Origin: Pseudonocardia sp. CNS-004
Lineage (GTDB): Bacteria; Actinomycetota; Actinomycetes; Mycobacteriales; Pseudonocardiaceae
NCBI GenBank assembly: GCA_001942185.1
Contig: MKJV01000088.1
Span: 1-64,000, forward strand
Direction of reading: 5' to 3'
Length of the DNA: 64,000 bases
Under the pieces are notes generated by a model. The model saw nothing but the letters and a program-made list of their open reading frames with translations, did not search any database and was not told where the DNA came from. The position numbers and the translations under genes were made by a program. Below, one piece after another: positions 53,698 to 63,405 of the stretch (position 1 is its first letter; each line of letters begins with the position of its first letter).

Positions 53698-54656
53698 GGG
53701 ATGAGGCCTTCGGCGACCAGTTGCTTCCACAGCTCGTCGGGGACCGGCTCGGCGAGGCGGCGGACGTTCTGCTCGACGTGCGCGGGCTCGGTGGCACCGA
53801 GGGCGATCGAGCGGACCGCCGGCTCGCGCAGCGGGAACTGCAGGGCGGCGGTGGGCAGGTCCACCGCGAACATCCCGCAGACCGCCGCGAGCCGCTGCGC
53901 CTTCGCGACGACGTCGGCGGGCGCATCGCCGTACTCGTAGCGGGCGCCCGGCCCGGGGTTCGACGTCGAGAGCAGCCCGGAGTTGAAGGCGCCCGCGACG
54001 ACGATCCCGGTACCGCGGTCACGGCACTCCGGGATCAGCGCGGGTGCGGCGGGCTGTTCGAGCAGCGTGTACCGGCCGGCGACCATCAGCAGGTCGAGGT
54101 CACCGGCGCGCAGGCCCGCGAGGTGTGCCGCCACCGACTTCGACCCGATCCCGACGGCACGCACGAGGCCTTCCTCGCGCAACCCCACGAGCGCGGGCAC
54201 CGCGGTGCGGACGGACGCCTCCATGTCGTCGTACTCGTCGGGGTCGTGCAGGAAGAGCACATCGACGCGGTCGAGGCCGAGGCGTTCCAGCGAGTCGTCG
54301 AGGCTGCGGCGCACGCCGTCGGCGGAGGCGTCCCACACCCGGCGCGGGTCGGCGGGCACCACGAACCCGCCTTCCTCGTCCAACTCATCTGATGTTTCGG
54401 GGCTCGGTACGAGCAGCCTGCCCACCTTGGTGGAGACCACGAACTCGCCGCGCGGCTTGGTGGCGAGGAACCGGCCCAGCCGCCGTTCGGCGAGCCCGAG
54501 CCCGTAGTGGGGCGCCGTGTCGAAGTAGCGGATGCCCTGCTCCCAGGCCGCCTCCAGCACGGCGTGCGCCTGCTCGTCGGACATGGCTGTGAACAGGTTG
54601 CCGAGGTTGGCTCCGCCGTAGCCGAGCTCGCCCAACGGGGGGACGCGGTCAGGCAT
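53694..54656 (-). CDS. Aldo/keto reductase (L-fucose / aldose 1-dehydrogenase-like)
   Basis: A 320-residue AKR TIM barrel. The catalytic tetrad is in place: Asp and Tyr in GIRYFDTAPHYGLGLAERRL, Lys in VVSTKVGRLL, His in VDVLFLHDPDEYDD. The start LGELGYGGANLGNLFTAM and the phosphate-binding end SIALGATEPAHVEQNV match the group containing L-fucose and D-threo-aldose 1-dehydrogenases. It would oxidise the sugar at C1 with NAD(P) to the lactone. It overlaps the dehydratase upstream by eight bases and the lactonase downstream by four. The ATG at 54656 is favoured by this coupling. Confidence 0.88.
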   Translation of the reverse strand: MPDRVPPLGELGYGGANLGNLFTAMSDEQAHAVLEAAWEQGIRYFDTAPHYGLGLAERRLGRFLATKPRGEFVVSTKVGRLLVPSPETSDELDEEGGFVVPADPRRVWDASADGVRRSLDDSLERLGLDRVDVLFLHDPDEYDDMEASVRTAVPALVGLREEGLVRAVGIGSKSVAAHLAGLRAGDLDLLMVAGRYTLLEQPAAPALIPECRDRGTGIVVAGAFNSGLLSTSNPGPGARYEYGDAPADVVAKAQRLAAVCGMFAVDLPTAALQFPLREPAVRSIALGATEPAHVEQNVRRLAEPVPDELWKQLVAEGLIP

Positions 54657-55929
54657 CGCGGGTCACCGTGTGGCCGGCGAGGGATGCGGCGTGCATCTCG
54701 GTGCCCGCCCCGGGCTCCGTCGGAGTGCGGTACCGGCCACCGGCCACGTGGACCGGGGTGACGAAGTGCTCGTGAAGGTGGTCCACGTATTCGATCATGC
54801 GCCCCTCGACCGTTCCGGACACGGCGACGTAGTCGAACATCGCCAGGTGCTGCACCGCCTCGCAGAGTCCCACGCCGCCGGCGTGCGGGCAGACCGGCAC
54901 CCCGAACTTTGCGGCGAGCAGCAGCATCGCGACGTTCTCGTTGACGCCCGCCACGCGCGTGGCGTCGATCTGGAGCACCTGCAGCGCGTCGGCCGCGAGG
55001 AACTGCTTGGCCAGCACCCGGTTGGCCATGTGCTCCCCGGTCGCCACCGGGATCGGCGCGATGCCGCGCGCGATGGCGACGTGGCCGAGCACGTCGTCCG
55101 GGCTGGTGGGCTCCTCCACCCACGCGAGGTCGAAGCTCGCCAGCTCCTTGATCCACGCGATGGCGTCGGCGACGTCCCAACGCTGGTTGGCGTCCACCGC
55201 GATCCTGATGCCCGGCCCCACCACGTCGCGGGCGATCCGCAGCCTCCGCACGTCGTCGGCGAGGTCGCCGCCGACCTTGAGCTTGATCTGGTCGAACCCC
55301 TCGTCGACCGCCTCGCGGCACAGGCGCGCGAGCTTCGCGTCGTCGTAGCCGAGCCAGCCCGGGGTGGTGGTGTAGGCGGGGTAGCCGTCGCGCAGCAGCC
55401 GTGCCTCGCGCTCGGCCCGGCCCGGCTCGGCGGCGCGCAGGATCTGCAGCGCCTCCTCGGGGGTGAGCGCGTCGGTGAGGTAGCGGAAGTCGACGAGGTC
55501 GACGAGCTGCTCGGGCGTCAGCGCGGCCAGTACCTGCCACAGCGGGCGGCCCTCCCGCTTGGCCCGCAGGTCCCACAGCGCGTTGACGACCGCACCGATC
55601 GCCATGTGCATGACGCCCTTCTCCGGGCCCAGCCAGCGCAGCTGCGAGTCGTGCACCAGCTCGCGCCAGGTGTCGCCCATCCCGGCGAGCAGCGGCTCGA
55701 CGTCCCTGCCGACGAGGTGGCCTGCGAGGGCCTCGATCGCGGCCACCTGGACGTCGTTGCCACGGCCGATCGTGAACACGAAGCCGTGGCCGGAGTCGCC
55801 CGCGTCCGTCACGACCCGGACGTACGCGGCGGAGTAGTCGGGGTCGGGGTTCATCGCGTCCGACCCGTCGAGTTGGAGCGAGGTCGGGAACCGCACGTCC
55901 GCGGTCTCCAGTGCGGTGATGCGGCTCAC
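54649..55929 (-). CDS. Enolase-superfamily dehydratase (L-fuconate dehydratase-like)
   Basis: 426 residues of the mandelate racemase/muconate-lactonizing group. Catalytic elements are visible: the KxK lysine in FDQIKLKVGGDLADD, metal ligands in IRIAVDANQRWDVADA and LAWVEEPTSPDDVLGH, Glu in VATGEHMANRVLAKQ and the His base near PVCPHAGGVGLCEAVQHL. The N-terminal capping domain (DVRFPTSLQLDGSDAMNPDP) is characteristic of L-fuconate dehydratases. It removes water from the sugar acid to a 2-keto-3-deoxy acid. It is first in the minus-strand operon, with GTG 55929 preceded by AAAGGA and the divergent promoter/operator region. Confidence 0.9.
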   Translation of the reverse strand: MSRITALETADVRFPTSLQLDGSDAMNPDPDYSAAYVRVVTDAGDSGHGFVFTIGRGNDVQVAAIEALAGHLVGRDVEPLLAGMGDTWRELVHDSQLRWLGPEKGVMHMAIGAVVNALWDLRAKREGRPLWQVLAALTPEQLVDLVDFRYLTDALTPEEALQILRAAEPGRAEREARLLRDGYPAYTTTPGWLGYDDAKLARLCREAVDEGFDQIKLKVGGDLADDVRRLRIARDVVGPGIRIAVDANQRWDVADAIAWIKELASFDLAWVEEPTSPDDVLGHVAIARGIAPIPVATGEHMANRVLAKQFLAADALQVLQIDATRVAGVNENVAMLLLAAKFGVPVCPHAGGVGLCEAVQHLAMFDYVAVSGTVEGRMIEYVDHLHEHFVTPVHVAGGRYRTPTEPGAGTEMHAASLAGHTVTRDA

Positions 55930-55965
55930 GCGCAGTCCTTTCTGCCGATGCGGCGCCCACGCTAG

Positions 55966-56049
55966 ACATCGGATGTATGGGGGGTCAAGAACGATGAGGT
56001 CGCAGTTCGATCGCGGTGACGGGGTAGGTTCTCCGTGGACATCAGATCT
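55966..56049. promoter_or_regulatory. Divergent control region with GntR-type operators (ACATC-N-GATGT)
   Basis: ACATCGGATGT (55966-55976) is a perfect dyad, and ACATCAGATCT (56039-56049) a related half-conserved copy 73 bases away. They sit between the dehydratase operon and the FAH/SDR operon. FadR-type GntR proteins bind short dyads like this, so the regulator at 48177 is the natural candidate. Confidence 0.6.
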
Positions 56050-56082
56050 TTCTCCCCTCGTCACGACACGGAGGAGCCGCCG

Positions 56083-56935
56083 ATGAAGCTCGCTCGCCTC
56101 GGACCCGCCGGAGCCGAGATCCCCGCACTCGTCACCGACACCACGACCTACGACCTGCGCGGCCTCACCCGCGACATCGACGGCGGCTTCCTCGCCCGCG
56201 GCGGTGTCGCCGACGTGCGCGCGGCCGCTGACGCGGGCTCGCTCCCGGCGCTCGACGGTGCGGCGGACCTGCGAGTCGCTCGCCGGTCGCCCGTCCCGGC
56301 GCCGTGATCTGCATCGGGATGAACTACGCCGCACACGCGGCCGAGTCCGGCGCCGCTCCCCCCGAGCACCCGGTGGTCTTCTTCAAGACGCCGAACACGG
56401 TCGGTGGTCCGGACGACGACGTCGCCATGCCGCGCGGCGAGAACGCCAAGGTCGACTGGGAGGTCGAGCTCGGCCTCGTGATCGGCAGCACCGCCTCCTA
56501 CCTCGAATCCCCCGAGCAGAGCCTCGCCCACGTCGCCGGCTTCGTGGTGGCCGACGACCTGTCCGAGCGCTACGCCCAGATCGAGGTCTCGGGCGGGCAG
56601 TGGAGCAAGGGCAAGTGCGCCGTCGGGTTCTGCCCCACCGGGCCGTGGCTCGTCACCCCGGACGAGGTGGATCACCGCGACCTGCGCCTGCGCAGCTGGG
56701 TCAACGGCGACCCGCGCCAGGACTCCACCACCAAGGACATGATCTTCGACGTCGAGTTCCTGGTGTGGCACCTGTCGCAGCACATGACGCTGGAGCCGGG
56801 CGACCTGGTGATCACCGGCACCCCGCAGGCGTCGGCCTCTCCGGCCGCTTCCCGTTCCTGAAGGCGGGCGACACCGTCGAGATCGAGATCGCGGGCCTCG
56901 GCCGGCAGTCCCACACGCTCGTGGACGGCCGGTGA
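56083..56935 (+). CDS. Fumarylacetoacetate hydrolase-family protein (two frame breaks)
   Basis: About 284 residues. After a short N-terminal domain (MKLARLGPAGAEIPALVTDT) the FAH core reads VICIGMNYAAHAAESGAAPP, then DWEVELGLVIGSTASYLESP (metal Glu residues) and LRSWVNGDPRQDSTTKDM. The end is EPGDLVITGTPQGVGLSG, then FLKAGDTVEIEIAGLGRQSH. Breaks near 56281 (one C) and 56828 (one G) interrupt it. In the Xanthomonas-type fucose pathway such enzymes cleave 2,4-diketo-3-deoxy-L-fuconate to pyruvate and L-lactate. ATG 56083 has GGAGGAG upstream. Its stop overlaps the SDR start (TGATG). Confidence 0.87.
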
Positions 56936-57690
56936 TGGCGGGGCAGTTCGACGGGCTCGTCGCGGTCGTCACCGGTGGGGCGTCGGGGATCGGGGCGGCC
57001 ATCGCGCGCCGTCTCCTGTCCGGCGGCGCCCGCGTCGCCGTCTTCGACCGGGACGTGAGCAACCCGCCCGACGGCACGCTCGCCGTGCGGGCCGACGTCA
57101 CCGACGACGCCTCCGTCCGGGCCGCTGTCGACCGGGTGCTGGCGGAATGGGGCCGGCTCGACGTGCTGGTCAACAACGCCGGCATCGGGTCCCAGGGCGA
57201 CGTGTCCGGCAACTCCGACGACGAGTGGCACCGGGTGTTCGACGTCAACGTCCTGGGGCTGGTCCGCACCACCCGCGCCGCCCTCCCGGCGCTGCGCCGG
57301 TCCCCGTCCGCCGCGATCGTCAACACCGGCTCGATCGCCGCGACGGCCGGCATCCCGCAGCGGGCCGCGTACAGCGCGAGCAAGGGTGCGGTGCACGCCC
57401 TCACCAGGGCGATGGCGGCCGACCACCTCGCGGAGGGCATCCGGGTCTGCGCCGTCGCGCCGGGCACCGCCGACACCCCGTGGGTCGGCAGGCTCCTCGA
57501 CAGCGCTGACGACCCCGCTGCCGAACGCGCCGCCCTGGAAGCGCGCCAGCCGCACGGCCGGCTCGTGTCGGCCGACGAGGTGGCGGGCGCGGTGGCCTAC
57601 CTGGCCGCTCCCGACTCGACGTCGACCACCGGGATCGTGCTCGCGGTCGACGGCGGCATGCAGGAGCTGCGGTTGCGGCCGCGCAGCTAG
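56935..57690 (+). CDS. Short-chain dehydrogenase (2-keto-3-deoxy-L-fuconate dehydrogenase-like)
   Basis: A 251-residue classical SDR. NAD-binding motif VVTGGASGIGAAIARRLL, NNAG in LDVLVNNAGIGSQGDV, catalytic Ser in AAIVNTGSIAATAGIP and Tyr/Lys in AAYSASKGAVHALTRAM are all present; the C-terminus is VAYLAAPDSTSTTGIVLAVD. It would oxidise the C4 hydroxyl of 2-keto-3-deoxy-fuconate before hydrolytic cleavage by the FAH-type enzyme upstream. ATG 56935 overlaps the FAH stop. Substrate assignment follows from the cluster, not from sequence alone. Confidence 0.88.
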   Translation: MAGQFDGLVAVVTGGASGIGAAIARRLLSGGARVAVFDRDVSNPPDGTLAVRADVTDDASVRAAVDRVLAEWGRLDVLVNNAGIGSQGDVSGNSDDEWHRVFDVNVLGLVRTTRAALPALRRSPSAAIVNTGSIAATAGIPQRAAYSASKGAVHALTRAMAADHLAEGIRVCAVAPGTADTPWVGRLLDSADDPAAERAALEARQPHGRLVSADEVAGAVAYLAAPDSTSTTGIVLAVDGGMQELRLRPRS

Positions 57691-57699
57691 ATCGCCAGG

Positions 57700-57739
57700 A
57701 ATGGTGTCAGGGCGACAGATTTGTCGCCCTGACACCATT
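57700..57739. terminator. Dispersed hairpin repeat / terminator (SDR-AhpD junction)
   Basis: Perfect 18-base arms (57700-57717 and 57722-57739) with a GATT loop, ten bases after the SDR stop and eight before the convergent gene's stop. The right arm TGTCGCCCTGACACCATT matches the hairpin at 39431-39494, and a GATCGCC precedes both. Confidence 0.85.
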
Positions 57740-57747
57740 TGCGCCGA

Positions 57748-58329
57748 TCATGCCCGCGGCAGCCGCCCCATCAGGAAGAACTCCGGGTTCGGGCGCAGCG
57801 CCGTGAGGTGGGCCAGCCGGTTGGACATCGCGAACAGCGCCGTGATCGCGCCGACGTCCCAGATCTCCTCGTCGGTGAGGCCTGCGGCGCGCGCGGCGTC
57901 GATGTCGGCGTCCGTGAGCGTCGCCGACTCGGTGGCCACGAGCAGGGCCAGGTCGACGATCGCCCGCTCGCGCTCGTTCAGCTCCACACCCCACGGGTTG
58001 CTCGCCACCCGATCGGCGATCTCCGGGTCCTTCGCGCGGACCCGCAGGATCGCCCCGTGGGCCACGATGCAGTAAGTGCAGTGGTTCGCACCCGACGTCG
58101 CGACGACCACGAGCTCCCGCTCGGCGCGGCTCAGCCCGTCGTCGGAGTCCATCAGCGCGTCGTGGTAGTCGAGGAACGCCCGCAGCTCCGCGGGCCTGCG
58201 GGCGAGCGCGCGGAACACGTTCGGCACGAACCCCGACTTCTCCGCGACGGCGCCGATCCGGGCGCGCAGATCGTCGGGCATGTCTTCCAGCTCGACGTGC
58301 CCGAAGCGGCTGACCTGGGGAGATGTCAT
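57748..58329 (-). CDS. AhpD-like carboxymuconolactone decarboxylase-family (peroxidase-related) protein
   Basis: 193 residues of the CMD/AhpD all-helical family. The redox motif CTYCIVAHGAILR (CxxC and nearby His) lies at about residue 85. A second helical region includes LTDEEIWDVGAITALFAMSN, typical of uncharacterised peroxidase-related enzymes. It may act as a thiol-dependent peroxidase with lipoyl or NADPH partners, but the partner is not visible. ATG 58329. It stands alone and is convergent with the SDR gene. Confidence 0.85.
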   Translation of the reverse strand: MTSPQVSRFGHVELEDMPDDLRARIGAVAEKSGFVPNVFRALARRPAELRAFLDYHDALMDSDDGLSRAERELVVVATSGANHCTYCIVAHGAILRVRAKDPEIADRVASNPWGVELNERERAIVDLALLVATESATLTDADIDAARAAGLTDEEIWDVGAITALFAMSNRLAHLTALRPNPEFFLMGRLPRA

Positions 58330-58531
58330 GCCGACAGCGTAAGCGCCCCACGCGGCGCCCGTCCCACCTCGAATGCGGGAAACGAGGCCCGGGGCAGGCA
58401 CACGCGGGGTCGTCGAACTCCCCGCCGCGGACGCCCGCGGGCCGTGCGCGAACTCCGCACGGGCGAGTCCCGGGTAGGCCGGTCGACTCAGACCACTCGA
58501 CTCTCCGGCACCCACCAGGGACGATGCGAAG

Positions 58532-58830
58532 ATGGCCGTGCCCGAGGAGATCCGCATGCGGCTGTCGCGGTGGTGCGCCGCGCGTGTCCCCGCGGCGGAG
58601 CGCGAGCAGCGCCAGGTCGCCTACACGATCCACGGCGGCGAGGTCACGATCGTGGAGCGCAGGCGCCCGCCTATCCGGAGCTGGGCGCGGCGTGGTCGGC
58701 CAGCCCGGTGGCCCGCCTGGTCCACCTGCCCGACGGGTGGCGGCTCGACCGGCCCGCCGGCCGCGGCGAATGGCGCCAGGACGCCACCGGGAGCGACCCG
58801 ATCGCGCTGCTGGAAGGTGTCCGCACCTAG
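58532..58830 (+). CDS. DUF3024-like small protein (frame broken near 58663)
   Basis: About 99 residues. It begins MAVPEEIRMRLSRWCAARVP. After one G is restored (AGGCG) it continues APAYPELGAAWSASPVARLV and ends EWRQDATGSDPIALLEGVRT. A basic, Trp-containing core with no membrane helix resembles the DUF3024 family of unknown role. ATG 58532 has GGGACGA upstream. The 202 bases before it hold no gene; I see no operator. Confidence 0.6.
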
Positions 58831-58850
58831 CCGAGCCGCCAACCGGGGCG

Positions 58851-58912
58851 TGATCACCGCAAGTGGTCGGATAGCGCCGGATGCGACGCCCCTGCACCAC
58901 TTCCGCCGATCA
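58851..58912. terminator. Third copy of the dispersed hairpin family
   Basis: Outer TGATC (58851-58855) and GATCA (58908-58912) and inner AAGTGGT (58861-58867) and ACCACTT (58896-58902) fold as a stepped hairpin between convergent genes. The plan is the same as at 39431-39494, but the inner sequence is diverged. Confidence 0.6.
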
Positions 58913-58966
58913 TGCGCACGTCGGTCGCCGACAGTGGCGGCACGACGACAACGGGGGGTGCGGCAC

Positions 58967-60881
58967 TCAGGCCCCGACCTGGCCGACCGATGCCGCCAGC
59001 CGGGCCGGGCCGTTGAACGGGACGACCCGGCCGCCACCGGTGTGCCCGCGGATCACCAGCGCCGACGCGCGCTGCAGCACGCTCAGCAGGGTGGGCTCCT
59101 CGCCCGGTTCGGCACCGGCCTCGGTGACCGCGACGATCCGGGGGGCCACCGCGCTGAGCAACAACCGCTCCACGCCCAGGCCGCCCGCCGCGAGCACGAA
59201 CACGACGTCGGCGCTGTCGACCGGGGGGAGCGCGGTGAGCAGCTCCTCGAGGGGGACGAACGAGGCGAACCCGAGGGCGGCAGGCGCGGACTCGGCGAGG
59301 GCCGCCCAGGACGCCGCGAGCAGCGGGGCGCTCTCCTCCAGCCGCTGCAGCAGCGCGGCGCGCACCTGCTCGTCGTGCTGCTCCCGGCGGGCGGCACCGA
59401 GCGCGTCGACGGCCGCGGCGTAGTCGTCGCCCGCACGCTCGCGCAGCGCGGTGACGGCCCGGTCGTGCTCCGGTGACCGCACGTCGGCCGGGCCGAGCTC
59501 GGCGAGGGTGTCGGCCAGCACGTCGAGGCGCCGGGCGGCGTCGACACCCGAGCGTGCACGGCGAACTCCAGGATGCCCGTCGCGACCTCGTGGGCGGCGT
59601 CGACGTCGGGGACCACGAGCGGCGAGTCGTCGGCGATGAACAGCACGTCGTGGCGCAGCGCGCCCACCGCGTGCGCGGCGGCGGCGACCTTGGTCAACCC
59701 GTCGGCGATCTCGGTGAGCTCGTTCTCGTCGGCCGGCACGGGCACCCGGAACTCCGCGCAGGCGGCGTCGACGCGGGCCTGCCGCTCGACGAGCTCCAGG
59801 TACTCGATGACCCGGTCGACGTCCTCCGCGGTCTCGGGCCGCTCGGACCCGATCCGGACCAGCTCGAGGACGGGTTCGACGTCACGCTGGGGTGCCGACC
59901 GGAAGTACGAGCGGGAGCGCCCGCCGGAGGAGAGGAACTCGCGGTAGCGGGAGAGGGCCTCGACCGACCCCGGCGGCGGCGCCGCGGTGAAGGTGACCTG
60001 CGGCGCGAAGCGGGTGCGGTCGAGTACCGCGGCGACCTCTTCGGTGTCTTCGAGCATCCGGTCGAACTCGGGCCGGTGCTGCCCGTAGATCAGCTCGGAG
60101 AGCAGCCGCCACGCCCACTCGTGCTCCGCGCGCGACGGCATGTCCGCGAGCGAGCGATCGACGTCCTCCGCCACGGAGGTGACGGCGGCGCGGCGCTCCT
60201 CGTCGAGGTCGGCGAGCAGGGTGGGCAGCACCCACCGCCCGTCGCCCGCGGCCTCCGACCCCGCCGCGAGCGCGCACAGCTGCGCGACCTCGACCGGGTC
60301 GGGGAGCTCCGCCCCGCCCGGCAGGACCTGCTGACCGCGGGCGCGGCTCTCCGGCGTGGCGGTGGCGAGGAGCCGCCGCAGCTCGCGCAGCTCTCCCGGG
60401 GAGGTCGCGGGGAGGTGGGCGAGGTCACGGCCGACGGCGGCGGCAGGCAGCGCGGAGCGGACGGCGGCGAGCTCCTCCGGCCCCGCGCCGGTGACGACGA
60501 CGCGGCGGCCATCGGCGAGCAACGCCGCGACGGCCCGGGCCGTGGCGGCGGCGTCGAAGTCCTCCAGGACGACCAGCGCGTTGTCCCGTACCGCCGCGAC
60601 CAGCGACGGCGGGTCGTCCACCGGCCTGCGGGGCGCGGGGTGAGCTCCGCGACGGAGGCCGCGAGCTCCTCGGCCAGCCTGCGCACCCCCGGCGGTGTGG
60701 CGCCCTCGGCGATCGCGGAGCGGATCCGGTTCCGGGCGTCGATCGTGGGCTGGTCGCTCCCCGCCGCCGCGAGGCGGTCGACGAAGACGGCGAGCTCGTC
60801 CTCGCCGTTCTGGTCCGTCATTCCGTCGTCGGGCGCGTCGTCATCGGGCACGTTGTCGTCGAGCACGTCGTCATCGAGCAC
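58967..60881 (-). CDS. Large soluble acidic protein of unknown function (two frame breaks)
   Basis: About 638 residues when breaks near 60624 (one C) and 59547 (one G) are repaired. The N-terminus repeats Asp-rich turns (VLDDDVLDDNVPDDDAPDD), then DELAVFVDRLAAAGSDQPTI. Two Rossmann-like stretches recur: LVVLEDFDAAATARAVAALL with GRRVVVTGAGPEELAAV near 140, and ADVVFVLAAGGLGVERLLLS near the end. The middle is helical (RMLEDTEEVAAVLDRTRFAP). It lacks Walker motifs, membrane helices and signal peptide. The GTG at 60881 with GGAGG upstream is preferred. I do not recognise the family; a degenerate helicase/ATPase-like scaffold is one guess. Confidence 0.6.
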
Positions 60882-61107
60882 GTGGTCACCTCCGCACCCC
60901 GTCGATCGGTGGGCGCCCTCAGAATGTGACACTCGTGGGTCGCCAGCGGCACCGTCCGGCGGTCACGGAGCGCCAGAACGGCCGTACACCGCGGCGTCCG
61001 GCCACTCGATCGGGGTGCACCGGTGGTCGACGTGACGGAGGAAACGGTGACGACGCGCAAACGATCTGGTCGAACTCGTCGAACGGTTGTTGCAGCGCGG
61101 TGAACGG

Positions 61108-61326
61108 TCAGAGTCGCGGAGATGACCGGTCCGTTGGCCGCCCCGCTCGGAGATGAACGGCGGCGAGGCAGGCGACGGTCACGGGAATCCAGGCGAACTG
61201 GGCCCAGTAGAAGAACGGCACGCCGAACAGCCGCGGTTCGACGGCGTTGAACCACGGCGTCACGAGCGCGAGGAACGGCACGAGCAGGAGCAGGCGCCAC
61301 GCCCCGACCCGTCGAGTCATGCGCAC
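61108..61326 (-). CDS. DUF3311 small membrane protein
   Basis: 72 residues with two helices (LLLLVPFLALVTPWFNAVEP and VPFFYWAQFAWIPVTVACLA), the DUF3311 pattern. Such proteins usually sit before sodium/solute symporters and may assemble with them, but no symporter follows here (the next gene downstream on this strand is the unknown protein ending at 58967). It may be an orphan. Starts are GTG 61326 or ATG 61320. Confidence 0.75.
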   Translation of the reverse strand: MRMTRRVGAWRLLLLVPFLALVTPWFNAVEPRLFGVPFFYWAQFAWIPVTVACLAAVHLRAGRPTDRSSPRL

Positions 61327-61400
61327 GAGAGTAGGTCCCGGAACGCCCGAACGGCCCGTTCGTCCACGAGGATCGGACGAACGGGCCGCTCGTGCGGGGG

Positions 61401-63223
61401 TTACGCGCCGAGGCGGAGCTTCAGCGCCTCCAGCTCGTCACGCATCGACGTGGGCAGGCGGTCGCCGACCTTCGCGAACCACTCCTCGATGAGCGGCAGC
61501 TCCGCCTTCCACTCCTCGGGGTCGACCGCGAGCGCCGCCTCGATGTCGGCGACGGACACGTCGAGGCCGTCGAGGTCGAGCGCCTCGGCCGTGGGGACGT
61601 AGCCGATGGCGGTCTCGGTGGCGGTGGCCGTGCCCTCGATCCGCTCGACCGCCCACTTCAGCACGCGCGAGTTCTCGCCGAAGCCCGGCCACAGGAAGCC
61701 GCCGTCCTCGCCGCGGCGGAACCAGTTCACGTAGAAGATCCGCGGCAGCTTGCCGGCGTCAGCACCCTTGCCGACGTTCACCCAGTGCTGGAAGTAGTCG
61801 CCCACGTTGTAGCCGAGGAAGGGCAGCATCGCCATCGGGTCGCGGCGCACCTGCCCCTTCCCGCCCTTGGCCGCGGCCGTCATCTCGCTCGACATCGTGG
61901 CGCCCATGAAGGTGCCGTGCTGCCAGTCGCGGGACTCCGTGATCAGCGGCACCGTCGTCTTGCGCCGCCCGCCGAAGAGGATCGCCGAGATCGGCACGCC
62001 CTGCGGGTCGTCCCACTCCGGCGCCACCACGGGGCACTGCGAGATCGGCGTGGTGTAGCGGGAGTTCGGGTGGGCCGCCGGCTTGTCCGAGTCGGGCGTC
62101 CAGTCCTCGCCCCGCCACGACGTGAGGTGCTGCGGGTCGCCCTCGAGGCCTTCCCACCACACGTCGCCGTCGTCGGTGAGAGCGACGTTCGTGAAGAGCG
62201 AGTTACCTTTTTCGATCGTTCGCATTGCGTTCGGGTTGGTCTTCCAGTTGGTGCCCGGCGCCACCCCGAAGAAACCGAACTCCGGGTTCACCGCATAGAG
62301 CCGGCCGTCCTCACCGAAACGCATCCACGCGATGTCGTCACCGATGGTCTCGGCGCGCCATCCGGGCACCGTCGCTGCAGCATCGCGAGGTTCGTCTTGC
62401 CGCACGCCGACGGGAACGCGGCCGCGACGTAGTAGGCCTTCTCCTCCGGCGAGATCAGCTTGAGGATCAGCATGTGTTCGGCGAGCCAGCCCTCGTCGTG
62501 GGCGATCGCCGAGGCGATCCGCAGGGCGTAGCACTTCTTGCCGAGCAGCGCGTTGCCCCCGTACCCGGAGCCGTAGCTCCAGATCTCCCGGGTCTCCGGG
62601 AAGTGGCTGATGTACTTCGTCTCGTTGCAGGGCCACGGCACGTCCTGCTGGCCCGGCTCGAGCGGGGCGCCCACGGAGTGCAGCCCCTTCACGAACGAGT
62701 CGCCACGGTCGGCGAACAGCGGCAGCACCGACGCGCCCATCCGGGTCATGATCTTCATCGAGACGACCACGTACTCCGAGTCGGTGATCTCGATGCCCAG
62801 CATGGGGACGTCCGCGTCGGCCGGGCCCATGCAGAACGGGATGACGTACATCGTCCGGCCGCGCATGCACCCGCGGTACAGCTCCGACATCGTGGCCTTC
62901 ATCTCGGCCGGGGCCATCCAGTTGTTGGTCGGCCCCGCGCCGGACTCGTCCGCGCTGCAGATGAAGGTCCGCTCCTCGACCCGCGCGACGTCGTCGGGGT
63001 CGGACGCGGCCCAGAACGAGTTGGGTTTCTTCGCCTCGTCGAGCTTCACGAACGTGCCGGCCTCGACCAGCTGCGTGGTCATGCGGTCCCACTCGTCGTC
63101 CGACCCGTCGCACCACACGACCCGATCCGGTGTGGTGAGGCCCGCGACCTCACGCACCCAGGACAGCAGCTCGGCGTTCGCAGTGGGCGCCCCGTCGATC
63201 CCCGGCACGGTCATCGCAGTCAT
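61401..63223 (-). CDS. pckG: Phosphoenolpyruvate carboxykinase (GTP), frame broken near 62376
   Basis: About 607 residues of the GTP-dependent class. The substrate-loop residues MYVIPFCMGPADADVPMLGI, the P-loop kinase-1a region AAAFPSACGKTNLAML and kinase-2-like IGDDIAWMRFGEDGR are present, as are WKTNPNAMRTIEKGNSLFTN and the guanine-site region NWFRRGEDGGFLWPGFGENS. The break (CAGCGACGG lacks one G) falls just after the P-loop. It converts oxaloacetate and GTP to PEP for gluconeogenesis. ATG 63223. A GAAAGCGCTTTC palindrome lies 183 bases upstream. Confidence 0.95.
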
Positions 63224-63405
63224 GTCGTCCTCGCTCCTCGCCGGCTTCCCGGTCCTGGAAATGCTGCGCACACCCGACCCTGATTCGGGTGGGTGTGCTC
63301 TGAAGAGATGGGTGTCGACGGTACCTGTGACCGCCAATTCCGACCACGACGAGTGGCTGTCGGCTCACTCACAGGACCGATCAGGTAATCGATTCAGAAG
63401 AATTC

